Shown: in pieces, positions 23,834 through 33,297 of the stretch | How the letters are laid out: each line of letters opens with the position of its first letter | Numbering within the stretch: position 1 is the first letter of the stretch | Assembly: GCF_004134865.1 (NCBI RefSeq) | Contig: NZ_SDPO01000002.1 | Span: 1,116,001 to 1,180,000 of the forward strand | Direction: 5' to 3' | Length of the DNA: 64,000 nucleotides | From: Agromyces fucosus | Lineage (GTDB): Bacteria > Actinomycetota > Actinomycetes > Actinomycetales > Microbacteriaceae | The notes under the pieces: model-generated | Told to the model about the DNA's origin: nothing | The model's input: the letters and a program-made list of their open reading frames with translations, nothing else | Databases searched by the model: none | Made by a program: the position numbers and the translations under genes

Positions 23834-24751
23834 ATGCGCTGGGGTCGGAGGTACTTCGCCGTGCAGGCGGTCGCCGGTGCGGCGTGGTGGGTCGCCGTGT
23901 TCCTGTCGCCCGTCGTGCGCGAGGCGACGCTCGGCGGACTGGACCCGGTCATGGTCGCTGCCCTCGACGTGCCGCTCTTCGTCGGCGCTTCGGCGGCGGC
24001 CGCGTTCGGGATCCGGTTCGCTGCTGTCGTGGCCACGGGATGGACGATCGCCGTCACGGTGGCGTTGGCCGCGTACGCGACCCTCACGTCGGAGGCGGGC
24101 TGGGGCGTGCTCTTCATGACCGCCGCTGCCGGTGCATCCGTCTTCGCCCTGTGCCTCCTGCTCCTCGGGCGAGTGCCGACCGAGTGGATCCTTGTCGGAC
24201 CGTTCGCCTTCGCGCCTGCCGATGCCCGGGCCGGCACCCGGGTGCACGCCGCCCGTACCGCGGCCCAGATCGTCGTGTTCTGGGGGCTGTTCCTCGTGGT
24301 CGGCCCGCTCGTCATCGACCTGCTCGAGCAGCGTTGGGGACTCGCGGCCGGGTTCCCGCCGTTCCTCCGGATCGCCGGATCCGTCGTGCTGTTGCTCGCG
24401 AGCGCGCTGGGTATCTGGTCGGCCGCGGCCATGTCGACCAAGGGCGACGGCACTCCGCTGCCTGCGGCGATGCCGAATCGTCTCGTGATCGCCGGCCCGT
24501 ATCGATACGTCCGCAATCCGATGGCGATCTCGGGAATCGTCCAGGGCGTCGCGGTGGGGCTCCTCCTCTCCTCCTGGCTCGTCGTCGTGTACGCGGTCCT
24601 CGGATCGCTCGTGTGGAATTTCGCAGTGCGTCCGCACGAGGAATCCGACCTCGAGGCGCGCTTCGGGGACGAGTTCCGGCGCTATCGCGCAGCGGTGCGC
24701 TGCTGGTGGCCGCGGATTCGCCGCAGGGGTTATGCTGAGTGCGCGATATGA
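23834..24751 (+). CDS. Isoprenylcysteine carboxyl methyltransferase (ICMT)-like membrane protein
   Basis: 305 residues with about seven hydrophobic helices. The C-terminal third carries the ICMT/phospholipid methyltransferase-like signature: VIAGPYRYVRNPMAISGIVQG and RPHEESDLEARFGDEFRRYRAAVRCWWPR. These bacterial proteins methylate small molecules or lipids in the membrane; substrate unknown. The N-terminal helices are extra compared with the minimal family. The ATG at 23834 fits the leaderless -10; a GTG at 23810 lies upstream without support. Confidence 0.85.
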   Translation: MRWGRRYFAVQAVAGAAWWVAVFLSPVVREATLGGLDPVMVAALDVPLFVGASAAAAFGIRFAAVVATGWTIAVTVALAAYATLTSEAGWGVLFMTAAAGASVFALCLLLLGRVPTEWILVGPFAFAPADARAGTRVHAARTAAQIVVFWGLFLVVGPLVIDLLEQRWGLAAGFPPFLRIAGSVVLLLASALGIWSAAAMSTKGDGTPLPAAMPNRLVIAGPYRYVRNPMAISGIVQGVAVGLLLSSWLVVVYAVLGSLVWNFAVRPHEESDLEARFGDEFRRYRAAVRCWWPRIRRRGYAECAI

Positions 24752-24760
24752 GAATGAAGC

Positions 24761-24775
24761 GTTCGATTATCGAAC
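24761..24775. promoter_or_regulatory. IclR operator upstream of the hydroxylase gene
   Basis: GTTCGAT-T-ATCGAAC is a perfect 7+7 palindrome, followed by ATGC. A 19-bp window starting here is 16/19 identical to the site at 27531-27545 upstream of the IclR gene, so both promoters probably answer to that regulator. Confidence 0.7.
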
Positions 24776-24832
24776 ATGCCCGAGTCGGCCGACGGCCATC
24801 GAGGCATGCCCACAGAGCAGTGAGGAGAAGCT

Positions 24833-26740
24833 GTGCAGTTCCACCACCATGGCTACGTGTCCGGTGACCCGCGGGTGCAGCCCGCGGCCGGCGTCGGCAT
24901 CGACCGCCCCGAGGAGCTGCCAGACGAGATCGACGTGCTCATCGTCGGCTCGGGCCCGGCCGGGATGCTGCTCGCGGCGCAGCTCTCGCAGTACCCCAGC
25001 GTCGTCACGCGCATCGTCGAGCGTCGTGACGGCCGCCTCGTGCTCGGGCAGGCCGACGGCATCCAGCCGCGCAGCGTCGAGACCTTCCAGCTGTTCGGCT
25101 TCGCCGAGCGCATCACCGCCGAGGCCTACAACATCGGCTACATGAACTTCTGGGGGCCCGACCCCGAGGCGCCGCAGAACATCATCCGCACGTCGCGCAC
25201 TGAAGACTACGGCTACAAGATCAGCGAGTTCCCCCACCTGATCGTCAACCAGGCGCGCGTGCTCGACTACTTCGCCGAAGCCGCCGTCCACGGTCCCGGG
25301 CGCATCGCACCCGACTACGGCGTCGAATTCACCGGGCTCACCGTGCACGAGGCCGGCACGCCCGAGGCGGGCGACCACCCCGTCGAGGTGCGGCTCCGCT
25401 ACGTCGCCGGTGAGCGCGCCGGCGAGGAGCGCACGGTGCGCGCCAAGTACGTCGCCGGGTGCGACGGCGCCCGCAGCGGCGTGCGCGAGGCCATCGGGCG
25501 CAAGCACCTCGGCGACATCGCGGCGCACGCCTGGGGCGTGATGGACGTGGTGGTCAACACGGACTTCCCGGACTGGCGCACCAAGTGCGCGATCAACTCG
25601 GTCGCGGGCAACATCCTGCACATCCCCCGCGAGGGCGGGTACCTCAGCCGCATGTACATCGACCTCGGCGAGGTCGCTCGAGACGACAACCACGAGGTGC
25701 GGAAGACCCCCATCGAGGCGATCATCGCCAAGGCGAACGACATCCTGCACCCGTACACGCTCGACGTGCGCGACGTCGCCTGGTTCAGCGTCTACGAGGT
25801 CGGGCACCGGGTCACCGACCACTTCGACGATCGTTCGAGCGATGATGCGGATGCCTCGCCGCGCGTGTTCCTCACCGGTGACGCGTGCCACACGCACAGC
25901 GCGAAAGCCGGTCAGGGCATGAACGTGTCGATGCAGGACGGCTTCAACCTCGGCTGGAAGCTCGGCTCGGTGGTGTCGGGCCTTGCGCCCGAGACGCTCC
26001 TCTCGACCTACTCGGCCGAGCGGCAGCCCGTCGCCCAGCAGCTCATCGACTTCGACCGCGAGTGGTCGTCGCTCATGGCGCGCAAGCCCGAGGAGATCTC
26101 CGACCCGCAGGAGCTCGCGACCTTCTATCTCGGCACCGCCGAGTTCCCGTCGGGCTTCATGACGCAGTACGGGCCGTCGATGATCACGGGCGACGCCGAG
26201 CACCAGGGGCTGGCGACCGGGTTCCCGATCGGCAAGCGCTTCAAGTCCTCGCAGGTGTCGTTCGTCTGCGACGGCAACGTCGTGCACCTCGGCCACCACG
26301 CGAAGGCCGACGGCCGCTGGCGCGTGTACGCCTTCGCCGATGCGCCCGGTGCCGGCGAGGCATCCGCCCTGACCGAATGGGCTGAATGGATGTCGTCGCC
26401 CGATGCGCCGCCGGCGCGCTTCACCCCGCAGGGCGCCGACGTCGACGCGGTGTTCGACGTCAAGGTGATCTACCAGCAGCCGCACGAGGCGATCGACATC
26501 ACCCGCGCGCCCGAGGTGTTCCGGCCGAAGAGCGGACCGCTCGGCCTCATGGACTGGGAGAAGGTCTTCGCCGCGGCAGCGAGCTACTGGTGCCCGACCG
26601 ACATCTTCGAGGAGCGCGGCATCTCGCGCGGCGGCGCCGTCGTCGTGGTGCGACCCGACGGGTACGTCGCGCACGTGCTGCCGTTGTCGGCGACCGCCGA
26701 ACTCGGCGACTTCTTCGCAGGGCAGATGCTCGCGCGGTAG
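24833..26740 (+). CDS. FAD-dependent aromatic monooxygenase (3-hydroxybenzoate 4-hydroxylase/phenol 2-monooxygenase type)
   Basis: 635-residue flavoprotein hydroxylase, the length of MobA/phenol hydroxylase enzymes. FAD motif DVLIVGSGPAGMLLA at about residues 34-48, the DG box YVAGCDGARSGVREAIG, the GD motif VFLTGDACHTHSAKAGQGMNVSMQDGFNLGWKL, and a C-terminal thioredoxin-like domain ending in VVVVRPDGYVAHVLPL. It would hydroxylate a phenolic ring using NAD(P)H and oxygen. GTG start has GAGGAG 5 nt upstream. It is convergent with an IclR regulator that shares its operator, typical of aromatic catabolism. Confidence 0.92.
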   Translation: MQFHHHGYVSGDPRVQPAAGVGIDRPEELPDEIDVLIVGSGPAGMLLAAQLSQYPSVVTRIVERRDGRLVLGQADGIQPRSVETFQLFGFAERITAEAYNIGYMNFWGPDPEAPQNIIRTSRTEDYGYKISEFPHLIVNQARVLDYFAEAAVHGPGRIAPDYGVEFTGLTVHEAGTPEAGDHPVEVRLRYVAGERAGEERTVRAKYVAGCDGARSGVREAIGRKHLGDIAAHAWGVMDVVVNTDFPDWRTKCAINSVAGNILHIPREGGYLSRMYIDLGEVARDDNHEVRKTPIEAIIAKANDILHPYTLDVRDVAWFSVYEVGHRVTDHFDDRSSDDADASPRVFLTGDACHTHSAKAGQGMNVSMQDGFNLGWKLGSVVSGLAPETLLSTYSAERQPVAQQLIDFDREWSSLMARKPEEISDPQELATFYLGTAEFPSGFMTQYGPSMITGDAEHQGLATGFPIGKRFKSSQVSFVCDGNVVHLGHHAKADGRWRVYAFADAPGAGEASALTEWAEWMSSPDAPPARFTPQGADVDAVFDVKVIYQQPHEAIDITRAPEVFRPKSGPLGLMDWEKVFAAAASYWCPTDIFEERGISRGGAVVVVRPDGYVAHVLPLSATAELGDFFAGQMLAR

Positions 26741-26758
26741 GCGTTCGCGAACGGTCGG

Positions 26759-27472
26759 TCAGGCGCCGTAGGCGCGCGTGACCGCCTCGGCGGCGAGCCG
26801 GAGGCGCTCGGCGATCTCGGCCTCGGGCCGCGAGAACGAGACGTGGATCACGGCGATCGATGCCGGCGGCTGCCCGGGCAGCACAAGCGGCACCGCGACC
26901 GACGCGAGCGACGGCACGACCTCGTCGTGGCTGAGGGCGTAGCCGCGTCGGCGGCTCTCGGCGATCTCCTCGCGCAGGCCGTCGGGCACCTCGACCGGCC
27001 ACGCACTCTGCGGGAGGCTCAGCAGGATCGCCTTGCCCGGCCCGCCTCGCGTGATCGGATGCCGGTGGCCCGGCCGGTACGACACCACGGCGACCGACTG
27101 ACGGGGTGAGGCGCTCACGAGCGTGACGGCTTCTTCGGCATCGGCGAGCACGGCGAGCAGGCACGTCATGCCGAGCTCGTTCGCGACGGCGTTGAGTTCG
27201 GGCAGCGCGATGTTCTGCAGGTCGCGGGCGACGCCCGAGGCGAGGGCCGCGAGTCCGGTGCCGAGCGCGAGGCGCCCGGCGGCGTCGCGGGTGACGAGCC
27301 CGTGGTGCTCGAGGGTGCGCACGAGCCGGTAGGCGACCGAGCGGTGCACGGCGAGGGCTGCGGCGACCTCGTCGATCGAGAGGGCGCGGTCGGCGTCGGC
27401 CAGGGTCTCGAGAATCCGGATGCCGCGGCTCAGCGTCTGCGATCCGGCCCGGGCGGCGTCGTCTGCGATCAT
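26759..27472 (-). CDS. IclR-family transcriptional regulator
   Basis: 237 residues. N-terminal winged helix (LSRGIRILETLADADRALSIDEVAAALAVHRSVAYRLVRTLEHHGLV) and a C-terminal effector domain with HPITRGGPGKAILLSLP and RRRGYALSHDEVVPSLASVAVPL, the usual IclR pattern. The ATG at 27472 has AGGAGGG about 10 nt upstream; in-frame sequence upstream lies in the promoter. It is convergent with the hydroxylase, 18 bp apart, and shares an operator sequence with it. The effector is probably an aromatic acid. Confidence 0.93.
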   Translation of the reverse strand: MIADDAARAGSQTLSRGIRILETLADADRALSIDEVAAALAVHRSVAYRLVRTLEHHGLVTRDAAGRLALGTGLAALASGVARDLQNIALPELNAVANELGMTCLLAVLADAEEAVTLVSASPRQSVAVVSYRPGHRHPITRGGPGKAILLSLPQSAWPVEVPDGLREEIAESRRRGYALSHDEVVPSLASVAVPLVLPGQPPASIAVIHVSFSRPEAEIAERLRLAAEAVTRAYGA

Positions 27473-27530
27473 TCGCCCCGCCCTCCTGACCGCGACACGA
27501 TCGTGCCTCCGTCCGATACTAGAACGCCTC

Positions 27531-27545
27531 GCTCGATCATCGGAC
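27531..27545. promoter_or_regulatory. IclR operator upstream of its own gene
   Basis: GCTCGAT-C-ATCGGAC, an imperfect version of the palindrome at 24761, also followed by ATGC. It lies 59 nt upstream of the IclR start, suited to autoregulation. A -10-like TACGCT for the divergent pntA lies further on at 27631-27636. Confidence 0.65.
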
Positions 27546-27698
27546 ATGCAGATTTCCGCCGCGCGAAAGATCCGCGGTTCCTTCGCTTCCGATTCCTGTG
27601 AAATCCTCCCGATCATCGTCGCCTGCGTTCTACGCTGAGCGAGCGCAAGCGACCGGGCTTGCACCGCTTCGATGGAGAAGACGAATGAGGAGTACCGC

Positions 27699-29285
27699 AT
27701 GACGCGCATCGGGGTCGTCACCGAACAGAGACCCGAGACCCGCGTCGCCGCAACGCCGGCGACCGTGAAGCAGTTGATCGCCCTCGGCTACGAGGTCGTC
27801 GTCGAGGCGGGCGCCGGCGCGCGGTCGGTGTTCCCCGACGACGCCTACGTCGAGGCGGGAGCCCAGCTCGTCGACGGCGCCACCGCGTTCGCGAGCGACC
27901 TGGTGCTGAAGGTCAACGCACCGACCGAGGCCGAGATCGCGCAGTTGGCGTCGGGCGCCACGCTCATCGCCCTGCTGGCCCCGGCGTTCAAGCCCGAGCT
28001 GCTCCAGGCGCTCGCGGCCCGCGGCGTCACGGCGCTCGCGATGGACGCCGTGCCGCGCATCTCGCGCGCGCAGTCGATGGACGTGCTGAGTTCGATGGCG
28101 AACATCGCCGGATACCGCGCCGTCGTCGAGGCGGCGCACGAGTTCGGTCGCTTCTTCACCGGGCAGGTCACGGCGGCCGGCAAGGTTCCGCCCGCCAAGG
28201 TGCTCGTCGCCGGTGCCGGCGTCGCCGGCCTCGCCGCGATCGGCGCTGCATCGAGCCTCGGCGCGATCGTGCGGGCCACCGACCCGCGGCCCGAGGTCGC
28301 CGACCAGGTCAAGTCGATCGGCGGCGAGTACCTGAAGGTCGAAGTCGAGGTCGAGCAGTCGACCGACGGGTACGCCAAGGCGACGAGCGAGGACTACGAC
28401 CGGCGCGCAGCCGAGATCTACTCCGAGCAGGCGGCCGACGTCGACATCATCATCACGACGGCGCTCATCCCGGGCCGCGCGGCGCCCCGGCTCATCACGG
28501 CGGCCGACGTCGCGAGCATGAAGTCGGGCAGCGTCATCGTCGACATGGCGGCGGGCATGGGCGGCAACGTCGAGGGCTCCGTCGCGGGCGAGCGCATCGT
28601 CACGCCGAACGGCGTCGTGATCCTCGGCTACACCGACCTCGCCTCACGCCTGCCCACGCAGGCCTCGCAGCTCTACGGCACGAACGTCGTGAATCTCGTG
28701 AAGCTCCTCACGCCCGCGAAGGACGGCGAGCTCGTGCTCGACTTCGACGACGTCGTGCAGCGATCGGTGACGGTCGCGCGCGACGGCGCCGTCACCTGGC
28801 CGCCACCGCCCGTGCAGGTTTCAGCGGCACCGGGAGCCGCGGCATCCGCTTCGGCAGGCGGCGCGAAGGATGTCGCGCCCGCACCGGAGCCCAAGCGGCC
28901 GATGTCGCCCGTGAAGAAGGTCGTGCTCGTCGCGATCGGCATCGCGGCGCTCTTCGCCGTGAACGCGATCGCGCCGGCACCGCTGCCGCAGCACTTCACG
29001 GTGCTCGTGCTGGCGGTCGTCGTCGGCTTCTACGTGATCGGCAAGGTGGCGCACGCGTTGCACACGCCGCTCATGAGCGTGACGAACGCGATCTCGGGCA
29101 TCATCATCGTCGGCGCCATGGTGCAGATCACGAGCGACGTGCTCGCCGTGCAGGTCATCGCCACCGTCGCCGTGCTGCTGGCCAGCATCAACATCTTCGG
29201 CGGATTCGCCGTCACCCGACGCATGCTCGCCATGTTCGCGCGCGGAGCTGCCGACAACGCCAAGACTGGAGCCGACCGTGGCTGA
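27699..29285 (+). CDS. pntA: Re/Si-specific NAD(P)+ transhydrogenase subunit alpha
   Basis: 528-residue subunit, fusing the NAD(H)-binding domain I ([24 protein letters not shown]; nucleotide loop [38 protein letters not shown]) with a linker rich in Pro/Ala and four membrane helices at the C-terminus. With PntB it couples hydride transfer from NADH to NADP+ to proton entry, supplying NADPH. The ATG at 27699 is preferred: GAGGAG lies 6 nt upstream. An upstream ATG at 27672 lacks a site. It overlaps pntB by 8 bp. Confidence 0.96.
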   Translation: MTRIGVVTEQRPETRVAATPATVKQLIALGYEVVVEAGAGARSVFPDDAYVEAGAQLVDGATAFASDLVLKVNAPTEAEIAQLASGATLIALLAPAFKPELLQALAARGVTALAMDAVPRISRAQSMDVLSSMANIAGYRAVVEAAHEFGRFFTGQVTAAGKVPPAKVLVAGAGVAGLAAIGAASSLGAIVRATDPRPEVADQVKSIGGEYLKVEVEVEQSTDGYAKATSEDYDRRAAEIYSEQAADVDIIITTALIPGRAAPRLITAADVASMKSGSVIVDMAAGMGGNVEGSVAGERIVTPNGVVILGYTDLASRLPTQASQLYGTNVVNLVKLLTPAKDGELVLDFDDVVQRSVTVARDGAVTWPPPPVQVSAAPGAAASASAGGAKDVAPAPEPKRPMSPVKKVVLVAIGIAALFAVNAIAPAPLPQHFTVLVLAVVVGFYVIGKVAHALHTPLMSVTNAISGIIIVGAMVQITSDVLAVQVIATVAVLLASINIFGGFAVTRRMLAMFARGAADNAKTGADRG

Positions 29286-30738
29286 TCTCATGACCGCCAC
29301 TGCTCTCGTCGACACCGCAGAGGCCACCCTGCTGACCCCGGCGTCGATCGCCGGTGCCGCCTACATCGTGGCGGCGCTGCTGTTCATCATGAGCCTCGCG
29401 GGGCTCAGCCGGCACGACACCGCCAAGGCCGGTGTCGGCTACGGCATCGCGGGAATGACCATCGCGCTCGTCGCCACGGTGTACGCGACGTTCGCCGACG
29501 CCTGGGGCTCGCCGCAGGCGACGACCGGCCTCATCCTGCTCGTCGTCGCCGTGCTCGTCGGCGGCGCGATCGGTCTCTGGCGCGCCCGCGTCGTCGCGAT
29601 GACGGGCATGCCAGAGCTCATCGCCCTGCTGCACAGCTTCGTCGGCCTCGCCGCGGTGCTCGTCGGCTGGAACGGCGCCCTCGAGGCCACCGGCATGAGC
29701 GGTGCACTCCTCGACATCCACCACGCCGAGGTCTTCATCGGCGTCTTCATCGGCGGCGTCACCTTCACGGGCTCGATCGTCGCGTTCCTGAAGCTCTCGG
29801 CGCGCATGTCGTCGGCGCCGCTCATGCTGCCCGGCAAGAACGTGCTGAACCTCGGGGCGCTCGTCGCCTTCGTGGCGCTGACGGTCTGGTACGTCATCAC
29901 GCCCGAGCTCTGGCTCCTCGTCGTGGTGACCGCGCTCGCCCTCGCGCTCGGCTGGCACCTCGTGGCCTCCATCGGCGGCGGCGACATGCCGGTCGTCATC
30001 TCGATGCTGAACAGTTACTCGGGATGGGCGGCGGCCGCGGCGGGCTTCCTGCTGAACAACGACCTGCTCATCGTCACCGGCGCGCTCGTCGGTTCCTCGG
30101 GTGCCTACCTCTCGTACATCATGTGCAAGGCCATGAACCGCTCGTTCATCTCGGTGATCGCGGGCGGCTTCGGCATCGCGGCGCCGACCTCGTCGGGCGA
30201 CGGCGAGGAGGCGGGCGAGATCCGCGAGGTCACGGCAGCGGATGCCGCGGAGTTGCTGCGCGACGCCACGTCGGTCATCATCACGCCCGGGTACGGCATG
30301 GCCGTGGCACAGGCGCAGTACCCCGTGGCCGAGCTCACGAGCCGGCTGCGCGAGCGGGGCGTCGACGTGCGCTTCGGCATCCACCCCGTCGCCGGTCGCC
30401 TACCCGGGCACATGAACGTGCTGCTCGCCGAGGCGAAGGTGCCCTACGACATCGTCGAGGAGATGGACGAGATCAACGACGACTTCGCGAAGACGTCGGT
30501 GGTGCTCGTGATCGGGGCGAACGACACCGTCAACCCGTCGGCCGCCGAGGATCCGGGCAGCCCGATCGCCGGAATGCCGGTGCTGCGGGTGTGGGAGTCG
30601 TCGAACGTGATCGTCTTCAAGCGCTCGATGTCGGCCGGCTACGCCGGGGTGGCGAACCCGCTCTTCCACCGCGACAATGCGCAGATGCTGTTCGGCGACG
30701 CGAAGGCGCGCGTGGAGGACATCCTCCGGGCGCTGTGA
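29278..30738 (+). CDS. pntB: NAD(P)+ transhydrogenase subunit beta
   Basis: 486 residues. About nine membrane helices (domain II) with [22 protein letters not shown] and a conserved [19 protein letters not shown], then the soluble NADP(H)-binding domain [54 protein letters not shown] and [18 protein letters not shown]. Partner of PntA; GTG start is coupled to the pntA end. It is followed by a strong terminator. Confidence 0.97.
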   Translation: MADLMTATALVDTAEATLLTPASIAGAAYIVAALLFIMSLAGLSRHDTAKAGVGYGIAGMTIALVATVYATFADAWGSPQATTGLILLVVAVLVGGAIGLWRARVVAMTGMPELIALLHSFVGLAAVLVGWNGALEATGMSGALLDIHHAEVFIGVFIGGVTFTGSIVAFLKLSARMSSAPLMLPGKNVLNLGALVAFVALTVWYVITPELWLLVVVTALALALGWHLVASIGGGDMPVVISMLNSYSGWAAAAAGFLLNNDLLIVTGALVGSSGAYLSYIMCKAMNRSFISVIAGGFGIAAPTSSGDGEEAGEIREVTAADAAELLRDATSVIITPGYGMAVAQAQYPVAELTSRLRERGVDVRFGIHPVAGRLPGHMNVLLAEAKVPYDIVEEMDEINDDFAKTSVVLVIGANDTVNPSAAEDPGSPIAGMPVLRVWESSNVIVFKRSMSAGYAGVANPLFHRDNAQMLFGDAKARVEDILRAL

Positions 30739-30742
30739 CCGT

Positions 30743-30774
30743 GCTGGGCGGTGAGCTTGCGCTCATCGCCCGGC
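30743..30774 (+). terminator. Terminator of pntAB
   Basis: Arms 30743-30756 and 30761-30774 pair over 14 bp (two G-U wobbles) around the tetraloop TTGC. It lies just after the pntB stop and before the convergent VOC gene. Confidence 0.65.
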
Positions 30775-30782
30775 AGCGTGGT

Positions 30783-31172
30783 TCACCGTTCGGCGAGCAC
30801 GTCGAGGTAGTGCTGGTTGAACATGACGCCGAGGATGTTGCCGAACGGGTCGACGACCGACGCTGTGGTGAAGCCGGGCCCCCGCTCCATGGGCGGCTGG
30901 TACCTCGCGGCGCCGAGTTCGAGCAGACGCTCGTACGTGGCCGTGACGTCGTCGACGGCCCAGTAGATGATCTCGCCCGCCGGGACATCCGCGCTCGTCG
31001 GACGGTACTGCGCGTCGATGATGCCGAGCTCGTGCTGGAAGTCGCCGACACGGTACTCCACGTAGCCCGGCCGGCGGAAGTACGGTTCGATGCCGAGCAC
31101 GTCGCCGTACCAGGCGGTGGCCGCCTCGAGGTCGGCGGCGTAGTAGCTGACGGTGGCGAATCCCCTGAGCAT
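30783..31172 (-). CDS. VOC-family (glyoxalase-like) protein
   Basis: 129-residue vicinal-oxygen-chelate protein with two beta-alpha-beta-beta-beta modules: FATVSYYAADLEAATAWYGDVLGIEPYF in the first and TASVVDPFGNILGVMFNQHY in the second. Metal ligands may be His (FQHELG) and Glu residues, but the set cannot be fixed from sequence alone. AAGGGA precedes the ATG. It is divergent from a WYL regulator, its likely controller. Function unknown; resistance or detoxification roles are common in the family. Confidence 0.88.
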   Translation of the reverse strand: MLRGFATVSYYAADLEAATAWYGDVLGIEPYFRRPGYVEYRVGDFQHELGIIDAQYRPTSADVPAGEIIYWAVDDVTATYERLLELGAARYQPPMERGPGFTTASVVDPFGNILGVMFNQHYLDVLAER

Positions 31173-31265
31173 GAGCGGTTCCCTTCGAGTGGCGTTCAGT
31201 CGTGAGTACAGTCTCGAACGCAGAAGTGCTCACCTTCTGACTACTTTGTTCCCGAGAATGGAGTC

Positions 31266-32258
31266 ATGCGCGCAGACCGCCTCGTGGCAGTGCTCCTGAC
31301 CCTCCAGGCCAAGGGCCGAGTGACCGCCGCGCAGCTCGCCGAGGAGCTCGAGGTCTCGATCGCCACCGCGCGGCGCGACCTCGAGGCACTGTCGGCCGCC
31401 GGCATCCCCGTGTACCCGCAGGCCGGCCGCGGCGGCGGATGGCAGCTGCTCGGCGGAGCCCGCACCGACCTGAGCGGACTGTCGGCCGGGGAAGCGCGTG
31501 CCCTCTTCCTGCTCGTCGGCCCCGCGGCATCCGTCGCCCCAGAAGCGAAGACGGCACTGCGCAAGCTCGTGCGAGCCCTGCCCGAGACGTTCCGCACCGA
31601 CGCCGAAGCCGCGGCCGAGGCGGTCGTCATCGATCCCGGCGAGTGGGGCCGGCCGGCGACCGAGCGCCCCGAGCTGCTGCCCGTGCTCGAAGCGGCGATC
31701 GTCGACCGCGCACGTCTCCGCATCCGCTACGCCGCGTGGAACCGGGAACCGGCCGATCGCGTGGTCGACCCCTGGGGGCTCGTGCAGAAGCACGGTCGCT
31801 GGTATCTCCTCGGCGGGGTCGACGGTGCGGAGCGCACGTACCGCGTCGACCGGATGCTCGACGCCGCTCCCACCGGGGAGGCCGCCGAGCGACCCGACGG
31901 CCTCGATCTCGCCGAGGTCTGGGAGCGCGTCACCGCCGAGGTCGATCAGCAGCGGTCTGCAGCGACCGCGACCGTCATCGTCGATTCGGGCATCGTGCCG
32001 CTGCTGCACACGCAGTTCGGCCAGCGCGCCGTCGGTGCCGTGGAGGTCGACCCCGCGCGTTCCCGCGTCACCCTCACGGCACCGACCGAGGCCATCATCG
32101 CGCGGGGCCTCGCGGGGTGGGCCGAGTACCTCGAGGTGGCCGAGCCCGAGTCCCTCCGACGCGAGCTGCACCGGCTCGGCGCGGCCCTCGTCGCCCGCAA
32201 CGCGCCTGGCGAGGGGCGGCCGCCGGCTCAGGACTCGGCACCCGCGCCGCCAACGTAG
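31266..32258 (+). CDS. WYL-domain transcriptional regulator (YafY/DeoR-like)
   Basis: 330 residues. N-terminal HTH_11 domain (RLVAVLLTLQAKGRVTAAQLAEELEVSIATARRDLEALSAAGIPVYP) is followed by the linker and a WYL domain (LRIRYAAWN...VVDPWGLVQKHGRWYLLGG) and a C-terminal WCX region. Such regulators bind nucleic-acid or nucleotide ligands. It is divergent from the VOC gene, 93 bp apart. The start is weakly supported: GGAG lies only 2-3 nt before the ATG, as at znuA. Confidence 0.92.
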   Translation: MRADRLVAVLLTLQAKGRVTAAQLAEELEVSIATARRDLEALSAAGIPVYPQAGRGGGWQLLGGARTDLSGLSAGEARALFLLVGPAASVAPEAKTALRKLVRALPETFRTDAEAAAEAVVIDPGEWGRPATERPELLPVLEAAIVDRARLRIRYAAWNREPADRVVDPWGLVQKHGRWYLLGGVDGAERTYRVDRMLDAAPTGEAAERPDGLDLAEVWERVTAEVDQQRSAATATVIVDSGIVPLLHTQFGQRAVGAVEVDPARSRVTLTAPTEAIIARGLAGWAEYLEVAEPESLRRELHRLGAALVARNAPGEGRPPAQDSAPAPPT

Positions 32259-32295
32259 GATGGATCGGTACCCCAACCGATGTGAAAGAGGTCAA

Positions 32296-32883
32296 GTGGC
32301 CATCGCAGCCGCTCCCGAGGGCGCCCGCTACTGGGTCGTCCCGGTCGTCCGCGGCATCCTGGCACTCGTGCCCGCCGCCGCCATCACGTTCTCGCAGAAC
32401 CACTCCCCCGTCTTCGGCCTCTTCGTCTTCGGCCTCTGGGCCGTCGTGTCGGGCCTCGTCACGGGCGCGCTGTCGATGCGATTCACCGAGGACCGCGGCA
32501 TCCGCTCGTTCTTCGTGATCGCCGCGGTCGTGACCGTCGCCGCCGGACTGCTCGCGCTGACGGTGCCCGGCGGGCTGCCGTTCCTGCTCTACCTCGTGAG
32601 CGTCTGGGCCGCCGTCACCGGCATCCTCGAGCTCTTCGCCGGCCTCCGTGCGCGCGGCCGCACTCCCGCCGCCCGTGACTGGATCGCCGCCGGCGCATTC
32701 ACCGCGATCCTCGCGCTCGTGTTCCTCCTCATCCCGCTCGACGCCGTCACCGCGGTCGGCCTGCTCGGCGGCTACCTCGTCATCCTCGGCGTCTACCTGC
32801 TGATCGGCGGGTTCTCGCTGAAGTGGGCCACCAGCCCAGCGGATGCCGCGCCCGACGCACCCGGAACGGAGCCGACCTCGTGA
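32296..32883 (+). CDS. HdeD-like (DUF308) membrane protein
   Basis: 195 residues with six predicted helices in pairs, resembling the DUF308/HdeD fold: LFVFGLWAVVSGLVTGA, FLLYLVSVWAAVTGILELFAGLRA and LLGGYLVILGVYLLIGGF are the three similar hairpins. GTG at 32296 has AAAGAGG upstream. A -10-like TAGGAT lies about 20 nt before that. The stop overlaps the next start (GTGA). In enterobacteria HdeD is linked to acid resistance; here the role is unknown. Confidence 0.75.
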   Translation: MAIAAAPEGARYWVVPVVRGILALVPAAAITFSQNHSPVFGLFVFGLWAVVSGLVTGALSMRFTEDRGIRSFFVIAAVVTVAAGLLALTVPGGLPFLLYLVSVWAAVTGILELFAGLRARGRTPAARDWIAAGAFTAILALVFLLIPLDAVTAVGLLGGYLVILGVYLLIGGFSLKWATSPADAAPDAPGTEPTS

Positions 32884-33161
32884 GCAACACCCCCGGTGAG
32901 TACAAGCCGAGCCGTCGCGACGTGCTCCGCCCGATCGAGTACGTCGGCGGGGCGGCGATCGCCGCGATCTTCACGGGCCTCGTCGTGCTCATCACGGCGC
33001 GCGACCTCATGTTGGCCCTGATCATCGCCGGCATTGCGTTCATCGTCGTGCTCGTGACGCTGGCCCTGCTGTCGATGGCGATCAAGCCCAACGCAGAAGA
33101 GACGGCCGAGATCGACGGCGACGAGCCGCCCGCGGCTCCGCCCGCCTCGCCCGGCCACTGA
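32880..33161 (+). CDS. Small two-helix membrane protein
   Basis: 93 residues, unrecognised. Two hydrophobic helices (YVGGAAIAAIFTGLVVLITA and LMLALIIAGIAFIVVLVTLALLSM) lie between a basic N-terminus and an acidic, Pro-rich tail. GTG overlaps the stop of the HdeD-like gene, so the two proteins are made together and may form a complex. Confidence 0.7.
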   Translation: MSNTPGEYKPSRRDVLRPIEYVGGAAIAAIFTGLVVLITARDLMLALIIAGIAFIVVLVTLALLSMAIKPNAEETAEIDGDEPPAAPPASPGH

Positions 33162-33185
33162 TCGCTTCGCACGACGGCGTTCGCC

Positions 33186-33253
33186 GAGTCGCAGGACGAT
33201 TCGCACGGTGCGCCGCTGGGCCGCCGCGAGTCGCCAGGATCATCCTGCGACTC
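33186..33253. terminator. Interleaved inverted repeats between convergent genes
   Basis: The 15-mer at 33186-33200 (GAGTCGCAGGACGAT) recurs near 33228-33240 in altered form. The inverted copy ATCATCCTGCGACTC lies at 33239-33253 and pairs with the first copy with one mismatch. Two mutually exclusive stems are therefore possible. It sits between the small membrane protein gene and purB. Confidence 0.45.
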
Positions 33254-33297
33254 AGCGACCGCGGCACCCTGCACGAGGCGGATGCCGCGGCACGGCC

